This document shows, one piece after another, positions 11,323 to 24,884 of a stretch of DNA of 64,000 nucleotides. Location of the stretch: contig JAQFVV010006197.1 in assembly GCA_028023455.1 (NCBI GenBank), positions 19,153,254 through 19,217,253 of the forward strand, given 5' to 3'. Source of the stretch: Epiperipatus broadwayi (Eukaryota; Onychophora; Udeonychophora; Euonychophora; Peripatidae). Within the stretch, counting starts at the first letter, position 1, and every line of letters starts with the position of its first letter. Under the pieces are notes generated by a model. It made no database searches, was not told the DNA's origin, and was given only the letters and a program-made list of their open reading frames with translations. Both the position numbers and the translations under genes were made by a program.

Positions 11323-12631
11323 TATCTTGATGCCAAGGAAAGTATTCCCACTATTTTATCATATATGTACACATGTATTAAAATATTGTCCAGAAATTAT
11401 TTACACAAATGTATTGATTTATCTAAAAATACATTATTTATATAGAAGTATTAGCTATTGATAACTTCAAATTGTAACTGAGTAATCAGATATTATTGTT
11501 TACGCAGAAGAACAATTTCTGCAAAAAATGATCATGCAAATTACTTTATTACCACGTATTAATAATATAGTTTCTCCATTATACATATATTTATAAATCC
11601 TATTCTACCACATACTTTAATCAATGAATAAAGACATCTGAAAAAAAATAATTGTCTCATAAAACACATTCCTGGTTGAACCAGCACTGTTTTGTTGACC
11701 AAATTTCCAACTCATCACATCTTCATTATCTTTGCTTATTACTTATCAATATCAAATTATTACAATTTAAAATCTACAAGTGCCAAATTTCTTGAACCCA
11801 TATCTTTAATGATTATTATATGTCATTTAAATTATAATATATATAAATGTTTACCTAAAAAGCAATTTCCATTGTGAATCCTAGATGTATTAAGAGTTTC
11901 AATCAATATTCTATTTCATTGTAATTCTATTAAACTCAATAAATTATTAGTGGAACAGGTCAGAAATTACATAAAAATACCTGAACTATTTTTCATTTAC
12001 TAAATACTCATTTAAATTATTATGTGATGAACTAATGTTTTAAATTACATAACTGATACAAATATTTTGAATAATCAATCATAAATATTCTTTTATAATC
12101 TTTTCATTGTTATAATACATTGAATACACACTGCTTTTTATTTCACGTAAAACTGAAAGGTAACATTTAAATTATAAAATAATATTTTTTTGTGTGTGTG
12201 CAAACATGGGAAGATAAAGTACTGGATGTTAAGTTATAGAAAATGCACTTTTATAGAAGAATGTTTAATAACACTATGCATTGGAAATAAATATTAGCTA
12301 TATCTTGCTACAATAAACTTTTATGGGGAAAATATATATACACACACTTATATAATATAGCTCTTTTCTTCTTTGCCTACTTATTCAACTTGACCTAATT
12401 AAAAAAGCATAGTTCACATCTTAGATAATCTGATGCAAAACTAATTTTATGTCTTAAATATAATAACCAAGAACTATTATAATATTCAGCTACTATAAAT
12501 AAAATGTGATATTATTTTACCGTAAGCATTTTCAAAAATTGATATAGCATTTTATGATAATTTACCATAAAAAAGTAATAATATAAATATGAATATTTCC
12601 AAATTCTATATTTAAAATTTTTGTCAAGCAT

Positions 12632-12716
12632 TGGTGGTCGAGTGGTCAGCACAGCTGCCTCATAAGCAATTGTCCCGGGTTCGAGGGTTCGCTTCCCGAC
12701 CGATGCTTTGACACAT
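12632..12716 (+). repeat. tRNA-like retroposon with extended terminal stem
   Basis: A cloverleaf-like sequence: the acceptor strand GCATTGG pairs with CCGATGC, the D-arm is GTCGAGTGGTCAGC, the anticodon loop is CTCATAA (anticodon CAT, Met-like), and the T-arm is GGGTTCGCTTCCC. The variable region is long and contains a second GGGTTCG. The acceptor pairing continues outwards (TGTCA on the left, TTTGACA on the right), giving about 13 paired bases, more than any tRNA. A poly-A run follows at 12718. The A-tail and a second partial copy at 44237 indicate a retroposed SINE-like element rather than a working tRNA gene. Confidence 0.6.
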
Positions 12717-12729
12717 GAAAAAAAAAAAA

Positions 12730-13400
12730 ATTATAATATAGCTATCTTTGTACATAAACCTTTAAATAAAATCATTTAGAAAGTAAGCAATAGTAAACAA
12801 TAATCATGTGCTTTTGCTTTTAAATTTGACTTTAGTTGGAACCAATCTTTTTTTAAATATAAATATTGGAATTATCACATATTCTATAAAAATACTAAAT
12901 TTCTTTTTATAATATTACATAACATTCTAAATTTAAAAATCAGGTTAAAAGTGAACCTGTTTTATATTTAATACCATACAAATTCTTTGGAAATGCACCT
13001 CTCCAAAAATTGTAATCTTTTAAATTTATATATACTTCTGTAAAAATAATATTCTTTCTTTTAATGGACTGCAGGAATGCTCTTTCATTAATATTATATC
13101 TTCAACAATAAATCATTATAAAAATAAATAATCCAGGAGGCTTCATAAAGAATTGGACATGTTTCATTTTAAATGAATATATGCATTACCAGAATCATTC
13201 CTCTATGTAATTAACTATATCTTTAAGAGAAAAATATAAACATCAATGCTAACAGAATATCTGTCTGCTAAACATCAAAAATATATATTGCTGATCTACA
13301 TGATTGATCAAGATGCCATTTCTGTTAGGTCCTTAGTCACAATAATACTAGAATCCAAGTAAAAATTACATGTAAAAGTATAATTATCTATATCTTCTAT
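12730..13400. other. AT-rich interval, no gene seen
   Basis: No coding, RNA or repeat signal that I can support. Confidence 0.5.
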
Positions 13401-14900
13401 CATATAAAAATAAAATTTCAACCTTAGCTTAAATTATTATCTTTCATTTTTGTTAAATGATCAGAACAACTTGAAATCACAAAACATGAGATTCTCTTAC
13501 AAATTCTATATACCTGAGAGTGCAGATTATCTCAAATTTTTTACTTTATCACCATTATTTACAATTTAATAAATTCTATCTCTGCAGAGATAAATTCCAT
13601 TTGCAAATTCTACATAATTTTCTATGGCAAACTTTAAAAAAATACAAATGTTTTTTTCTTCCCTATTTGAAATCTTAAAATCTATTTCTAGAATCCCCAT
13701 TATCATTAATAACAATAGAAGTTCTTTTTGATTAAACATTATGTTGTTATAAAAGGCTCCTAAACATCATTGTAAAAACATTTTAAAAAACCATAATGGT
13801 CAATCACGAGATATAAAAGTCAGCAACTGTAGCAATTCAAGTTGACTTTGACTTAATATTTCTTCTTAAACTTCTCCAATTATTACAAGGCTATAAGTTA
13901 TGACTACATGAATAAATCCAGCAAGATTTTTTTCTTAGCTCAATCCTACCCTAAAATGCATAAAATATCACTAAATCATATTGCTTATGTGGATGACATT
14001 ATCTTATTATGCACCAATAAACTTCTGCCTCAGATATTTAACAATTTTGATTCAATATTTCAATGATATAAAAAATTACTTATTAATAATGATAAGTCAT
14101 ATAAACAGAACATTTTCTCAGGTAAATGTGGTCTTCAATCTTTACTAGATCATCTTTCTGAATTTCTTGCCTTTCTTATTCACCTTTCCAGAAATTTATT
14201 ATTATTTAACATTCAATCAGAACTATTATCTTCTATAGAAAATACCCTAAATGTTATTTGTAAATCCTACTTATCCATAAACGTCAAATATTATACACCT
14301 ATTATAAAATACTCCAAAACTTTAATAAAAAAAAAATTCATTTTTCTATAAAAAATTTGAAAAAAAAGTAGTCATTCTAATCAGAAAGATGCAATGCCAT
14401 GCTAAAAAGTTATAGTCAACAATTTATTCTATTTCAATATTTCACCTTCAGAGACTGATAAATATTCATCATAGATTCTATAAGAACTGTCTTTAAAATA
14501 TGAATACATTATTAATTACTTCCACCAATATTCCACCTTCCAATAAGAATAATGATAATTTAATTTCATAGTTACTAAAAGAAATGAGCCAATATTTAAA
14601 AATTAATTTTTATTGTTTTAGAAAAAAATTAAATATTGAGATACATGCAACTAATTTAACTTTTTCCCTCAATGCATAAGCAATAAAAAAAGTCAAACAT
14701 CTGTATTTAAGTCTAAATATTTAGATTTCTTCAATAAAATCAATCTCAAGATGCTTCACACTAACACTATTTTAAGCTAAAATGATAGAAGGAACTATTA
14801 AACACTTTATAATTCACTGCTCTGCACTTCAGATTTATGAAAACATTGTTATAAAACAATTACATAATTTACCAATTCTTTCCCTTTATTGTTTTAATTC
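13400..14900 (+). pseudogene. LINE reverse transcriptase relic with YVDD motif
   Basis: A decayed non-LTR retrotransposon reverse transcriptase. The clearest part is near 13975-14100, where one frame gives HIAYVDDIILLCTNKLLPQ and then KKLLINNDKSYKQNIFSG. This matches the palm motif (YADD) followed by the ...INYxKS... block of LINE reverse transcriptases. Here the motif reads YVDD. The next 400 bases read as a run of leucine/serine-rich helices (SRNLLLFNIQSELLSSIENT) in the order expected after the palm, with increasing stops. The region is pyrimidine-rich, unlike its flanks. I could not find the endonuclease or a clean 3' end. It could be related to the zinc-knuckle relic at 23.7-24.5 kb. Confidence 0.55.
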
Positions 14901-15173
14901 TTAACATTAAGAACAATTATCCTAGTTTTTCTTTTGTAATGCTTAAGATAAAATTTCTATTTTAATCCCATCAAGTACATTACAATCCTTTCAAAAATAT
15001 TAAAATAAGGGATAAAACATTAGTTCTCTATGATTACTATGAAGCTTTGTGGAATCTAGTTATAACACCTGCATTCTTATAGAGGCAAATTGAACTACTG
15101 AATCTTCTAAAATTACTGTAAACTTGATATATAAAACAATATTTTTATTTTATCTTTTACTATTTATTACATG

Positions 15174-16041
15174 CACCTGGGTCTCTTTTTACGTGGACTT
15201 ATTTAATACGATTTTAAAGTTACGAGATTCATGTTTTACCGGAAGTTGAACTCCGATAATGCGCTATTACTTTAAATAATAAATTTCGTGCACTTACATT
15301 ATATCGAAAGTAATAGCACATTATTGGAATTCGACTTTCATCTTAGTAATTTCAATATTTTCAGTGCTTTATAATAGTAAGATTTTATGCAATAATGAAA
15401 TTAAAATCATGATTTCCACATTTTATGTATACACACATTAAATTTTACAAGATTATAATGTAAATTTGTTCAAACATTGCGCGTGTTAATTTTGCATTTT
15501 AAATCACATTCTGTTTTTGCTTTTTAAAAAAGAACGTAATCAATTGTTATTTTCTTATTAATGACACTAATCATTAACGTGCTCTTAAATTCCAACAAGA
15601 GCTAAATGGTTGTATGTCTGGATATCACGAGCTTCGTAAACAATTAATAAAATCATCGTCTCAAAGATTAATTACTAATTACGTGTCAACAGAAAATCAT
15701 AATAATTAAAACATGTATTAAAAAATCTAAATTACTGTACTGTAAATTATGCATAAAAATATATTAATTTTGAATAAAATTAAATATTATAGTTAAAAAA
15801 AGTTTATCTTGTATCAATTTTTTTCAAATTTGAAATTTTTTATTAGTCATATTTTATTTCCTTATTTTTTTTTTGCGCGAATTTTAAAGTAATTTTACAT
15901 TGGTGCTTTGCTTTTAGGCAAATTTTGAAAAATCAATGTATGTTACATCTATTTCAATGTATGTTACATCTATTTTTGCGAGATTTCATTTGCGCGTGTT
16001 TTCTGAGGAACCTATCTATCGCGTAAAACGAGACCCAGGTG
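15174..16041 (+). mobile_element. Tigger/pogo copy 2, internally deleted
   Basis: An 868-bp derivative of the Tigger family. The left end, CACCTGGGTCTCTTTTTACG, and the right end (CGTAAAACGAGACCCAGGTG) are a good inverted pair; TA follows on the right and TG (a mutated TA) precedes on the left. About 360 bases of the left part are kept, then the sequence jumps near 15545 to the transposase C-terminus (AAATGGTTGTATGTCTGGAT at 15604 equals 8168 in copy 1). It therefore lacks the whole catalytic domain. It holds the empty hAT site TATTATAGTTAAAAAAAG at 15785. Confidence 0.8.
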
Positions 16042-19000
16042 TAATTATAATTTCATGTGAAGTTTCACTTTATCTATTTATTTCTTTTTCAACAATTTAT
16101 TAAATAAACTTTATGTTAAAACTAAATTAAGAAGCCCTTAGAGATTTATGCTTGATCAGAGTGATTAAAATTTTCTAGGATTATTGCTGCCAAAAAAAAA
16201 AAAAAAAATTAAAAATTCAGTTAGTCAATTAATAATATTTTATGTAGGTATATATATATTATCAAGTTGTATGCCAAATATATTATAGTTCAAAATATTA
16301 TTGTTATGCATTATACAAACAAGTATTTCCATTTTTAGGCAGATAATAATTGTTAACCACATTAAAAAAATACATTACCATGATAGCAATAAAAATATTA
16401 AATATAAAAAAGACTAAAATTTTTTTTCTTTAATTTATCTTTTTTAAGCTACATTCATCAATAAATTATATTTAATTTTGTTCGATCGATACTATAGAAA
16501 TTCAACTTTTATTTAATTTATAATCTTTTTACAGCATAAAATTTGCAAAGCAACAAGTCCTTGTATTATTAAAAATAATATTTTATGCAAAATAAAAAAA
16601 GTTTTATTTGTTGTATAATTAAAATAAAACTTTGATAACATTCAGTAAGGAACTTCACCAAAAATAAATTGAAAATATATACATTTTATTAGCTAAGAAA
16701 ATTATTGAATTGATTAATGTTTACTTAATAATCAATAATAATAAGACTGCAAGACAATCTGATTTCCTATTTAAATGTAAATATTCAGGCTAAAGAAATT
16801 AAAGTTTTATCTTTATACATATATTTTTAAAATAATTTAATTACATAGCTAAGTGTATCAAACCCAAATTATAAAATGTACATTATGTTAGTTAAAATAC
16901 ATATTTTTATTTGCTTTATTTTTATCTAAATATGTAAGTAATATTTACTAAGACTGTAAACCTTAAGAATATGCGCATGTAGGGACCTCTACAGGTCTTA
17001 AGCACAAACTTACGCTTTGGAAAAAATGAGGGGACTAGTAATAAAAAACCAGTTAAATTTCACTTTTGCAATAAAAAAAAAAATCAACCATATAATAAAT
17101 ACATAAAGTGTGTAAAAATACATTATTAATTTTCATTTTTATAATTACTTTAACAAATTAAATTTAAATATAATGTTAACTTTAATATTATCACTATAAA
17201 TGTCTAACATAATAAATAAAATGTTTAAAACTATTAATAAAGAAACGAAAATGTAATTGCATTGTGCTTATTATTAAATAGTTTATCCACTATATTTATA
17301 CAGTTAATAAATTTTGTTAATAATAACTTAATAAAACACTTATTCATTAGCAGTGACTTTAAATTTTAGATTCAATTCAAAATGTACAATATAGTTTGAA
17401 TCTAAGGTGAATCAATTGTTTTTACTGTTAATTGTTTGGGTTTTTTTTTTATTAGTTTTTTTACATATATTGATTCTTGAAAAACAATTTTACTCGCAAT
17501 TAGTACAAAGATGCACTTTTTAAGCATTTATTCTTTTTATTACTATAATTAGCATATTACTGAATCTGAAAAGAATTAAAAACTAAGAGTTTTAAAATAA
17601 TGCTCATCAATCTGTGGTCGTTTTTTATTAAAATTAATGATATTCATAACTGTCATCTTTTTTTATTATTTCATTTCTTTATAATTTTTAGTATAAAGAA
17701 ATTAAAACCAATTTAAATGTTTTAAATTAGCTTAACTTAAATTTTAAAACTGCCACTGAATTAAAATTTTTGTTTTCCTGACTAATCTATCGAATAAATT
17801 TATTAAGTAACCATATACAGTATAAAAAGCTAATTTTAAAATAATTTTATTACTATAGTTAAAAATAATATATCACTAAACACGTATTATATACACATGT
17901 TAAACATATAATAGTATAAGTAAATAATGATGGCAACAATAATAAAAAATATGTAGTTTAATATGTACATATTATTACATGGCTCTGGTTTAGGGATAAA
18001 GCAATGTTTGAACCCTGAAGTCATAAACAGATTGAGTACATTTCATTGAAATAGAGAATCACATTTTATCGTCGTCCCCACCCACACACACTTTCCTCAA
18101 TAATTGATTCAAAAATTTCATGTCTCCAACCAATTGCTCAGGAGTACACAAAACAAACACACTCATATAATAATATTCTCTTACATGTATACCATATATA
18201 TATAATCATAAAGTTATATTCATGAAAATATATTAAATAATAGGTATATATTTAACTGTTCTAAGAGAATCAATTAATTTGAATATTAAAAAAAAAACTT
18301 TAAAAATAAAATAAAAAATTTAATTCTTGTGTTCCGAATTGATAATTAAAATTTGCAAATGAAAAAATAAAAACCAGCTATTTATTCGGGGAGAAAATCT
18401 ATTAACTTATGCTAGCAACACAAATGCAAAATCAACTGAAGCTAAATAAATAATTTAATAACCAAACTTAATATCACAAAAAAAAAAAGTTTAAAAAAAT
18501 AATCTATTGATAAAATATGCACAAAGACGTATGCATGTGATATATTTAAATATTTTTACAAAAAAATTAAATACATATACTTTAAACTTGCTATAAAATT
18601 TTTATAGATCTGCTCCCATGTTAGATAAAAAAAAAAAAAGATACTCCCCATGGCTTTAACAGCAAAATGAAATTAATGTGGTGTCATAAAATAATCAATT
18701 GGAGACAAAAAAAAAAAAAAAGATCTAAAGAAATAGTAGTTTTATTTCTTCTCTCCTTTTTTACATTCAAAAAATGAAAAAAAAACAAACTATTTTTGCA
18801 TTAATAAAACTTCCAATAAATATTTAAAAAGAGAGAAAGATATATGGCTTAGTATGTCATACATCTGTTTACAATATTTAGGATCTAAGATTTAGTTTAA
18901 ACTTAGTAAAAAATATTTCTGGACAAAAGCAAGTTAGGATATGGAATTTGGTTTGAGATTAATAAATTTTGAAAATATTTTCTGGACAAAAGCAAAGCTA

Positions 19001-19790
19001 AGAACTGAAATTTGGTTTGAGCTTAGTGAATTCAGGAAATGTTTTACAAGCAAAACAAGTTTGTGAAATTTATTTCAGGTATCAGTCCATAGACTATTCA
19101 GTGATCCATAATTGCCATTAGCATCTGGATTTATATGCTAGAAAATAAAGACTCTACATTCATCTGGATTAAAAAGATGAGAGTCAATATGTGAACAGTA
19201 AAAATAAAAAAATACAATATTAATATAAGGCAGATTTCACCATCAGTGGAGGGAAATATTATACTTCTATAAGAATCTGTTCCATGAATACAAATCTTTA
19301 TCCTTGTTAAGTAGTAGAATGAATAGTAATGAAATATCATATAGCAAAAACATTTCAAGTCCTATTCTACAATGATTTCTTCATAAACAATCAATGTGAG
19401 CAAATAATAAATAGTAAGTGGCAATGCTGATAGGTTATCATGAATATTTTTTTTGGATAACTAGCTTTCTTTGAAAGGAACTATTATGTCTATCCCATTC
19501 AAGATATTACATCTTGGATTTGAAAACAAACTATCACTATATCACACCCAGTCCACAATTAAGATTTCTAAAATTTGATATCAGAATTATATTAATTATG
19601 CAAACAGTGAGTTGAAAATTTTGGGTGATTGAAACTTTTAAGCAATTATTTTAAAGAGCCAAAGATTAAAAAAAAAGAAAAGACAGCCAATAGAAGGTAC
19701 AGTGGAAAACAAAACTTCTGTTGATGTAAATAAAAAGTTTTGACATTTTTTTTTTACTATCAACTACTTAGTGATTTACTAGAAAGAAAT
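16042..19790. other. AT-rich interval, no gene seen
   Basis: Long poly-A, poly-T and TA-rich stretches. The short open frame at 19131-19358 (minus) is low-complexity. A GC-richer line at 16970-17040 (ACCTCTACAGGTCTTAAGC) is unexplained. A repeated phrase (TTCTGGACAAAAGCAA at 18919 and 18980, followed by TTTGGTTTGAG) is a short local tandem duplication. Confidence 0.5.
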
Positions 19791-20034
19791 TCTAGGTGTT
19801 TACTGCTGCCTGTGAAATTTCAAATTCAATCGTTGGCATTACATTAGAACTTAACCTAAAAGTCACTATTGTTAATTATAATTAATTGTTTTTAAAATCA
19901 CAAATTAAAAAAGTTTTACTTTTCAAAATTTTTATAAATTTTTTTAAAAAAGTTCAACATTGTTTGAAAAGATTTTCATTAAAAAAAAAAGATGCAATAT
20001 ATAATTTAGAGATTAACTTCAAACAGTTAAAAAA

Positions 20035-20135
20035 AAATTGGATGACTTTTTGTTGAAGTGATAACTGAGCTGTGATCCATGTACCTTGACTACCATTCAG
20101 CCACTCTACAACTGCACTAAACTGTGAAGGTATTT
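20035..20135 (-). repeat. SINE head copy j
   Basis: The minus strand reads CACAGTTTAGTGCAGTTGTAGAGTGGCTGAATGG, with the A-box-like head of the SINE family, then GGTACATGGATCACAGCTCAG at the B-box position. The 3' body is missing. Confidence 0.5.
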
Positions 20136-21398
20136 CAAACAAGGATGGGGGAAGGGGGTTATGAAAATAATTTATACATTTACAAAGTGATAATCTGCCT
20201 ATCTTTATGTAAATAATTTAAGAACTAAAAAACATTTTTTTTTGCATACAGCACAATGGGAAGACTTTAGACTACTTTACTTTCTTGCTTTACCAGTGAA
20301 ATCAATTCTAACATCAAAATATTGCCAATGTAGCACACAAACAATATTATGCACATACCATATTTATTTGTTTCAAAATAAAAATCAAACTGAAATTGTG
20401 TTCAATATTTTAAAAAAATAAGATTAAATCAAAGATTAAATTCAAATGAATTTGAAAATACATGATAAAAGTCAATGAAGTTTAGAATAACTGGTCTCAT
20501 GTTGCAAATTATATTTAAGATTATTCATTGATATTATAATACATATAATAATAACAACAACAATAATAATAATGCACTTGGAATTTATTTATTATCTTTA
20601 TTCACTTGGCATATATATTTACAATATGAATTTTCATCTTTTTTTTTTTTTTTAAAAAATATCATACATAATATGAAATGACTTTTTTTTTTTAAATCTC
20701 ATCTTTCAAATGTCAAATGCGAATAAACTTGAGTTAATAGTCATCTTAAGCTCATTTTTCTATGTGAACAACCAACATTGATTATTGTTAAATATTATTG
20801 ATTTTTATGGGCTACTTCCAAAGTAAGTTGAATTTACTTTTTGTTTTCCCTTTATTTTGAAAAAACGATTGTGACTCATTTGCAACTTTAAACATATTTA
20901 TAAATTGCTTTAAAACCATTATATTTTTTATCTTGTATATCAATTTTGATAGAAGGAACAGATTTATTTATAATATTCTTGGGGAAGATATTAGGTTACT
21001 TAACTTTCTCACTTTACAATCAAGATTTTCTAGAGCCAAAATAAGCATAATAAAAGAAACAATGCATAAAAAATTAAAATTATAATGATAATATTTTTAA
21101 TGCAGCTGGTATGCAATAACTGTCTTTTTTCATCAGCTGCTGTAGTTTTTCCATAATTGGATATATCATGCTAAGTATGGTTAGAAATTTTAAATAAATA
21201 GAAAAAAAATGTATAGATGTACCTAATTGGTATAAACTTTACATTTCACAATCCTAAATTCTATACTGCTTATTTATTCATCATATATTAGATACTATAT
21301 TTACATATTATTCTGTGTAAAGCTAAATAGTTAAATATACAATTAAAACTATATTTTTTCTGTCCCATAATCCTATGTTGCTTATTTATTGATAATAG

Positions 21399-21530
21399 TC
21401 CTGCATAGTTTACTGCAGAGGTAGAGTATAGATTTTGGAGATCCAAGTCTCAGATCAATTCCAGTTCTGAAACTTCTAATGAACTCCAGTGAAACAAAAC
21501 CATTTCATTATTTTATTTTTATACATGATA
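21399..21530 (+). repeat. tRNA-derived SINE copy d
   Basis: The head CTGCATAGTTTACTGCAGAG and AGGTAGAGTATAGATT, a B-box-like AGATCAATTCCAG, then GAACTCCAGTGAAACAAAACC and an ATTATTTTATTT tail follow the family layout. Confidence 0.6.
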
Positions 21531-23690
21531 AATTAAAATCTATTTTTATATATAAATTAAAATTTGTTTATTAAGATAAAATATTCTGGATGAGAATGGA
21601 TATATTGAATAGTTTAATTTAAAAAAAAACACCAAAAAACAAAAACAAAACACCACTCCTTTAATGATCATTTTTAAAAATAAAACCTCAATGATGTTAT
21701 AGTTTGAAGGTATGCAGAGGTCAATTGTATAGCTCCTATGATAAAAATAAAAACTCAAATAATAAACAAAATTCTTGCCATAAATTCATTAAACTTTTTA
21801 TTTTAAATAAAATAAAAAAATTAATTTTTAACTTTTATTTCAATATATATATATTTTCCAGTACAGTATTCACCAATAATGTACATCAACAAAAGCAACA
21901 TTCACAAATGAATATGTCTATCCTAACTCTAAAAATAAAATCTTAGAGAAAAGTAAAAAGTTAAATATAAGTTTTATAGTCACTATACAAAAGAATCCAT
22001 AAACTATAAATACATCTACATATATCACATAAAAAAAAATTTTTTTTGCCTACTTATTTGACACAAAATAATATTGACTTCTAACTTTTGTCTTATAACA
22101 AATTCAGAATAAGTTCAGCACTTTTTTTTAATTCTCAGTCTGTATCTTTTTAGAGGATTTTTAAGATAATCTTTATAAAGCAAACATGATCTCCTATTGC
22201 TTATAAATAGCAGGCTGAATTTCATCATGAAATACTTGTTTATAAAATAATTACTCTTAATCAATGCCATGTGTCCCATCTAATGAATGAAGAATGTGCA
22301 CAGTTACAACTGTATTCATTATCAACACATCCATCAAGATGATTAGATATTAAAGTTGTCTTATTTTCAGAATATTATGGAGTAAAATGAAAAATTTCCA
22401 TTGCTTCTATGTTTCATTATAAAGATAATGTCTAACCTCCATAAAATAAATATAATAGAATTAGACAATTTATTTGAAGCACTATAATGAAATATTTTAT
22501 CTTTTAATAATATAATTCAGTGGCAACAGATAGGAGTCTGCGTTGCGTCCACAATACACTTTCTTTTTAAAATGCGACCAAAATCGAATCTCCTTTTTCA
22601 AGCTGATAACTATATAAGCCAAAAAAAAAAAAAGTTGCCGAAGATATATATAAACACAATCAATTATATACACTTGATAAATAAATTTTAAAAAAATATT
22701 TGAAATTAAGGCAGCTGCAAATGATGTTTTTTTATATTTACCGAATTAATAATTTAAAACATCGCCTCCTTTTTATTAAATATTAATATACAACTATTTA
22801 ATTTCGTTCAGGATTTAATTACAGCTTTTAAACATTATTGTATAAACATCAACCTACTCCTCCCAATATCTATCTTCCTACTATTGCTGCCAGCAGCTGC
22901 CTTTTTTATTGTTTACTTCCATTTTAATGTGCTTGAGTTTTCCGTATTGAATTTATCTTTTTAAAAAATAAACGAAAAAAAAAAAACAACAAACAGAGTA
23001 AACATTCTACCTTGATGATATTACCTTAGAAAGATATTTGTTTACTAAAAAAAAAAAAAGAGACGATTAATCAACATAATTACACGTAATGTAAAAAAGG
23101 CAATATTGTATTTAATATTGGGCACTAGTTTTTAAAACATAGACATGAAAATATTTACTACAATCCATAAAAGAAATATAAATTCAATGCATTAATTAAG
23201 GTGGCCGTTAACATTTACAGTTACTAAAAAACACACTTATAATATTCACATCTATGTGTTTTCAAGTTATTTATATATTACTAAAAATAAATTACATACC
23301 AAATGCATACACATTATACCTAATACATATCTGCTAAAAAATCCTCTATACTAATTAACCAAATTAGATTCTCCTTGCTTTTCTATCCCATGCTATAGTA
23401 TTGTCTTCAAATATGTATCTATTCTCCCTTATAAAATCATTAATTTATTTTCAAAAGTATTTTATTGATTAATCAAAAAGATTACATTGTTTCTTGGTAT
23501 ACATCCAAAGTATGTAAAGATTACAAATTATTTCTATATGACAACAGCAATCAACAAAAACAGTCATAAATTGTTCATCTGTCATTTTGAAGATATTTAT
23601 AATGTTAGTAACTAGGTTTTGCTTCATTAGAGACCATGCAGCTATAAATATATTATGAGGGATAATGTTTTTATTGTATTAAAAAAGGTG
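21531..23690. other. AT-rich interval, no gene seen
   Basis: Overlapping low-complexity frames at 21546-21946 are not genes. Slightly richer patches at 22530-22600 (three CpGs) and 22855-22930 have no recognisable content. Confidence 0.5.
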
Positions 23691-24130
23691 TTTAATGTCT
23701 TCTTGGACTATGTTGTACACTGCAATGCATGTAGTACAAAGGTGCTTGCCCTGATATTAGTAAAAACCTCTTCCAATATGAGTTTAACAATAATTGCATA
23801 TTAGTATGTGAGTTATTAAATATTTTATCAAAATAAGTACATTCAAAGAATAAGTGAGTTTGGTTTTCCATATCTTTATGGTATAATCAGACTTTATCTT
23901 CAATATTTCTGCAATATCTTTTGAATTTGAAGAAATTCAATGTAGTAAAAAATTCAGGTATAATTTGATTTTTGAAATCCACATATTTTGATTAATTTCA
24001 TAAATGCCCCAATATTTGAATTTGTTCATAAATGAACAAAAAAAGAAATTAACTGAAAGTAATAGGACATACGATTTTTAAGATAGTGTGTCTATAGGTA
24101 TAATTTTTACCACAGTCACCACATGAGGTT
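23690..24130 (-). pseudogene. retroelement C-terminal relic with zinc-knuckle-like motif
   Basis: The minus strand gives MENQTHLFFECTYFDKIF (from about 23868 down), followed by LLLNSYWKRFLLISG. HLFFECxxF resembles the second half of the zinc-binding domain that follows the reverse transcriptase in several LINE clades (CxxC...HLFFxC). Upstream in the same direction, near 24075-24125, SCGDCGKNYTYRHTILKI could be the start of a Penelope-type GIY-YIG domain (PCGDCGKxYIGQT), so two elements may be fused here. Stops are frequent, and no reverse transcriptase palm is visible. Confidence 0.4.
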
Positions 24131-24884
24131 TGCTATACATAGTCCCAATACATCATTTCTTTGCCTCAAAGTATATACCAAAGTCAATTTCTCCTTTTAC
24201 TTACAATTTTCTCAATAAATTATGATTTTCATATATCCCCCCCCCCCAACACAATTACATTGCTAATCTCACTCTTTTGACATATATCTTTTTCTCCCAA
24301 TTCATATCCTTAAAGTCTCTAACTTTTTGACCTTTCTATTTCTAATAATCTATAACTCCAATCCATATGAAGCAAACATTACTAATAAATATTTAATGAA
24401 GTCTTTTTCTTAAATATATGTTCAATGATTCATAGAATAATCTCTACTGTTATTCAAAATCTATTGAACAATTGTGACTCTCACTCTCTGCTTCTATCAT
24501 CATTATGTATGTATAAACTTTTACTTATTTCATTACAAGTTACAATGTATTATTTATCATTATAGATTAAACACCTAAATATATATATTTAAACAAAATT
24601 AAAAAGACATAAGTTCCAATTATTATATCTGGTACATTCATTATTTGGTTATTAAACCATATATTTAAAAAAAAAAAAAACCTAACAATCTACTTTGCAG
24701 TATGTATAAGCTTTGGAAAAATCTCACTCACATTAATACTATCAAATTAAAATTATGTATTCCAAATTTAGATTATTATATATATATTCTTTCATGCATC
24801 ATAAAATGTCTTTCATTTGTCATTTATTTATTAAATATAATATATCCCACCCGTCACTCAATATGCATATACTTATATATAAAT

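Larger units (their letters stand above)
9460..12630. other. AT-rich interval with SINE pieces, no gene recognised
   Basis: It contains SINE copies at 9688-9925 and a GC-richer patch at 11020-11200, both listed separately. The remaining sequence is low-complexity with scattered ATATAT runs. I found no readable protein of more than about 60 residues that looks real. Confidence 0.5.

Noticed and set aside
12632-12716. Functional tRNA-Met gene
   Set aside because: Duplicated T-arm sequence, over-long stem, poly-A tail and a second partial copy point to a retroposon.
21120-21150. Minus-strand CTGATGA near 21140 as a hammerhead
   Set aside because: Followed only by an A-run, with no stem and no cleavage site.
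22530-22600. CpG-containing patch as a promoter
   Set aside because: Only a few CpGs, no start-site motifs and no gene on either side.
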